Assembly: GCA_013152845.1 (NCBI GenBank)
Contig: JAADFM010000020.1
Span: 1 to 8,058, forward strand
From: Methanobacteriota archaeon
GTDB lineage: Archaea > Hydrothermarchaeota > Hydrothermarchaeia > Hydrothermarchaeales > JAADFM01
Direction of reading: 5' to 3'
Length of the DNA stretch: 8,058 nt
Position numbers and translations under genes: made by a program. How positions within the stretch are numbered: position 1 is the first letter of the stretch; the number at the start of each line of letters is the position of its first letter. The notes beneath the pieces were generated by a model. That model had not been told where the DNA came from. It made no database searches and was given only the letters and a program-made list of their open reading frames with translations. Of the stretch, positions 6,933-8,058 are shown one piece after another.

Positions 6933-6952
6933 TCCATATATTAGTGTTACGG
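6931..6952. repeat. Direct repeat A (22 bp), candidate operator
   Basis: Plus strand begins GGTCCATATAT, continues TA GTGTT A CGG. It matches repeat B at 19 of 22 positions (the first 11 are identical). On the minus strand it contains the likely TATA box of the RHH gene, so a protein bound here would block initiation. Confidence 0.7.
6936..6943 (-). promoter_or_regulatory. Candidate TATA box for the RHH two-gene unit
   Basis: TAATATAT on the minus strand in a G+C-rich genome. With an archaeal spacing of about 25 bases, transcription would begin near 6915, giving a leader of about 30 bases that includes the GGAGG site. The similar ATATAT in repeat B (about 6968-6975) could be a second, weaker promoter. 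Confidence 0.5.
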
Positions 6953-6962
6953 CCGGATTTGA

Positions 6963-6984
6963 GGTCCATATATCTGTGTTGCGG
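6963..6984. repeat. Direct repeat B (22 bp), candidate operator
   Basis: Same orientation as repeat A and starting exactly 32 bp further, about three helical turns, so both copies face the same side of DNA. The differences are TA to CT at positions 12-13 and A to G at position 19. Its right end runs into the hairpin that follows cheR. Confidence 0.7.
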
Positions 6985-7007
6985 TCCCTTTTTTCTAAAA
7001 AGAGTCC
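6983..7007 (-). terminator. Terminator-like hairpin with T5 run after cheR
   Basis: On the minus strand GGACTCTTTTT is followed after a short turn by AAAAAAGGGACC; the arms pair at all but one position (one G-T wobble). The T5 run at 6997-7001, a little over a dozen bases after the cheR stop, would suit archaeal oligo-T termination. It separates cheR from the RHH unit. Confidence 0.55.
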
Positions 7008-7014
7008 GGGGCCG

Positions 7015-7840
7015 TCACTCCCTGGGCCTCTGGAAGACCCGCTCCCTGTTGTTGACCAGGGCGAGGATGTTCCTGGCGTCCCCCATGAGGGTCTCGGTCT
7101 TGCCCAGGACCAGATAGCCTCCCGGGGCTAGACTTTCGAAGAACTCGAGGTAGAGCCTCTCCTTGAGCTCCTTTGTGAAGTAGATGACCACGTTGCGGCA
7201 CAGGACAAGGTCCATGGAGCTGTATTTCGGGCCCTTGAGGAGGTCGTGTCGTTTGAACCGCACCATGGCCCGGAGCTCGGGTTTGACCGTGTATCTGCCG
7301 TCCTTGTAGGTGAAGAACCTGGCCCGGCGCTTCATGTCGACCCCCTTCATCTCGTTCTCCTTGTAGACGCCCCTCCTGCCCTTTTCCAGCTCCTCTTCGT
7401 CGATATCGGTGGCCAGGATGTCCACCCGGTACCTCCCCACGTCCCCGCCCAGGACCTCGTGGAAGAGCATGGCCAGGGTATAGGGCTCCTTCCCGTCGGA
7501 GCAGCCTGCGCTCCAGACCCTCACCGTCCTCTTCGGACCCTCCTCTTTACCCTTGATGATGGCAGGGATGATTTCGTCCTTGAGGTACTGGAAGGTCTCG
7601 GGGTTGCGGAACCACTCGGTGACGTTGATGGGCAGGACCCGCTTAAGGATGTCGTATTCGGAGGGGTTCTGGTCAAGGTACCTGATGTAGTCCCGGTAGC
7701 TCGTGATATCCAGGGCCCGCAGCCTCACGTTGAACCTGCGTTTGAGGTGTTTTCTCGCTGTAGTACGGGGCCTGGTAGCCCATATCCTCTGCGAGTTTTT
7801 TCCTCAGCTTCTCGAAGTAGTACTCATCGCTGTCCATCAT
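7015..7840 (-). pseudogene. cheR: Chemotaxis methyltransferase CheR, frame broken near the N-terminus
   Basis: CheR uses S-adenosylmethionine to methylate receptor glutamates. The intact frame (7015-7728) encodes the catalytic core but lacks an N-terminus; the missing part is read one frame away from ATG 7840 (MMDSDEYYFEKLRKKL and on). Dropping one base of the A4 run at 7750-7753 joins the two as YYSEKHLKRRFNVRLRAL, a typical CheR N-terminal domain, giving 274 residues, the normal length. Motifs in the joined protein: NVTEWFRN (72-79), the SAM-binding AGCSDGKEPY (111-120), ATDID (143-147) and LCRNVVIYF (213-221) followed by GGYLVLGKTETL. The core shows no other damage, so the break is recent, a sequencing or assembly error, or bypassed by +1 slippage on AAA-A. 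ATG 7837 is an equal start candidate; GGGGT at 7850-7854 is a weak ribosome-binding site. Its own promoter lies upstream. Confidence 0.9.
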
Positions 7841-7852
7841 ATGCTGCCGACC

Positions 7853-7879
7853 CCGTGGGCGAAAGATTTGCAACCACGG
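7853..7879 (-). other. Hairpin in the cheR leader
   Basis: CCGTGG (7874-7879) and CCACGG (7853-7858), as read on the minus strand, form a perfect 6-bp stem with a 15-base loop. It would sit at the very 5' end of the cheR mRNA, just before the weak GGGGT site. It is too simple to be called a riboswitch. Confidence 0.35.
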
Positions 7880-7900
7880 TAACCACCACTGCCTCGATGT

Positions 7901-7914
7901 TATATGTATATTTC
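7901..7914 (-). promoter_or_regulatory. Candidate cheR promoter (TATA box with BRE-like GAAA)
   Basis: Minus strand GAAATATACATATAA: an AT island in G+C-rich surroundings, with a purine-rich GAAA before the TATA-like core at 7901-7910. The expected start of transcription is near 7880, leaving a leader of about 40 bases before ATG 7840. This suggests cheR is transcribed separately from the gene at the right edge. Confidence 0.55.
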
Positions 7915-7961
7915 TGATTGGAGGGGGTCCATCGACGGTTGCAGGGGGTGCCCGGGGGATA

Positions 7962-7982
7962 CCAGGGCCGGCCGTCCCCTGG
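7962..7982. other. Inverted repeat after the right-edge gene
   Basis: CCAGGG (7962-7967) and CCCTGG (7977-7982) flank a 9-base loop containing CGGCCG. It lies a few bases past the stop codon of the minus-strand gene at the right edge. No T-run follows on the minus strand, so it is at best a weak terminator or an RNA 3' end structure. Confidence 0.35.
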
Positions 7983-7985
7983 CAC

Positions 7986-8058
7986 TCAATCCTTCCTCTC
8001 CCTGCTCATGAATATCCGGTTGATGCCCAGAATCATGGCCTCAACGGAGGCGTTCACG
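7986..8058 (-). CDS. C-terminal tail of an unidentified gene (continues past window)
   Basis: The last 24 codons of a minus-strand frame that is open to the right edge and ends with TGA at 7986-7988. The visible residues read VNASVEAMILGINRIFMSRE followed by RKD. The other two minus frames carry stops within this stretch, and codon choice (GCC, ATC, ATA, AGG) fits the neighbours, which supports coding. The basic end is common for soluble proteins. Too little is visible to name a family. Confidence 0.5.
   Translation of the reverse strand, partial: VNASVEAMILGINRIFMSRERKD

Noticed and set aside
6923..7007. CRISPR array or transposon end in the AT-rich gap
   Set aside because: There are only two imperfect direct repeats with a 10-base spacer, no transposase, no terminal inverted repeats and no target duplication.
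7246..7917. Plus-strand frame of 223 codons opposite cheR
   Set aside because: It lies opposite clear CheR motifs and gives a biased Val/Asp/His/Pro-rich translation without a domain.

Overview
The window is a G+C-rich stretch that most likely comes from an archaeon of the euryarchaeal type. The reasons are: a complete CheW-Y-B-A-C-D-R chemotaxis set in an order like that of archaeal che loci (from memory), heavy use of AGG (Arg) and ATA (Ile) codons, GGAGG/GGTG ribosome-binding sites with several TTG or GTG starts, and TATA-box-like AT islands, rather than -35/-10 pairs, ahead of the minus-strand genes. I cannot name the genus. No archaellum gene and no cheF lies inside the window.

Left and centre (1-6356, plus strand): one tight operon. 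It starts inside a gene for a PAS-containing methyl-accepting chemotaxis protein that is cut by the window edge. Then come cheW, cheY, cheB, cheA, cheC and cheD, spaced from a 4-base overlap (cheB/cheA) to 49 bases (cheC/cheD). Together they encode the receptor, the coupling protein, the histidine kinase, two response regulators (CheY for motor output, CheB for receptor demethylation), a CheY-P phosphatase and a receptor deamidase.

Right part (6372-8058, minus strand, convergent with the che operon): reading leftwards, there is the C-terminal tail of an unidentified gene at the right edge, then a promoter and cheR. The cheR reading frame is broken by one extra base in an A4 run. After a terminator-like oligo-T hairpin comes an AT-rich 130-base gap with two 22-bp direct repeats 32 bp apart, which overlap the apparent TATA box. 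This drives a two-gene unit: a 61-residue ribbon-helix-helix DNA-binding protein and, overlapping it by ATGA, a 109-residue helical protein that I do not recognise.

How it fits together: the receptor, CheW and CheA form the signalling array. CheA phosphorylates CheY and CheB. CheR and CheB set receptor methylation, while CheD and CheC close the adaptation loop. The least explained parts are the RHH/109-residue pair with its repeat-containing promoter, the cheR frameshift, and a CheC that keeps only one of the family's two active sites.
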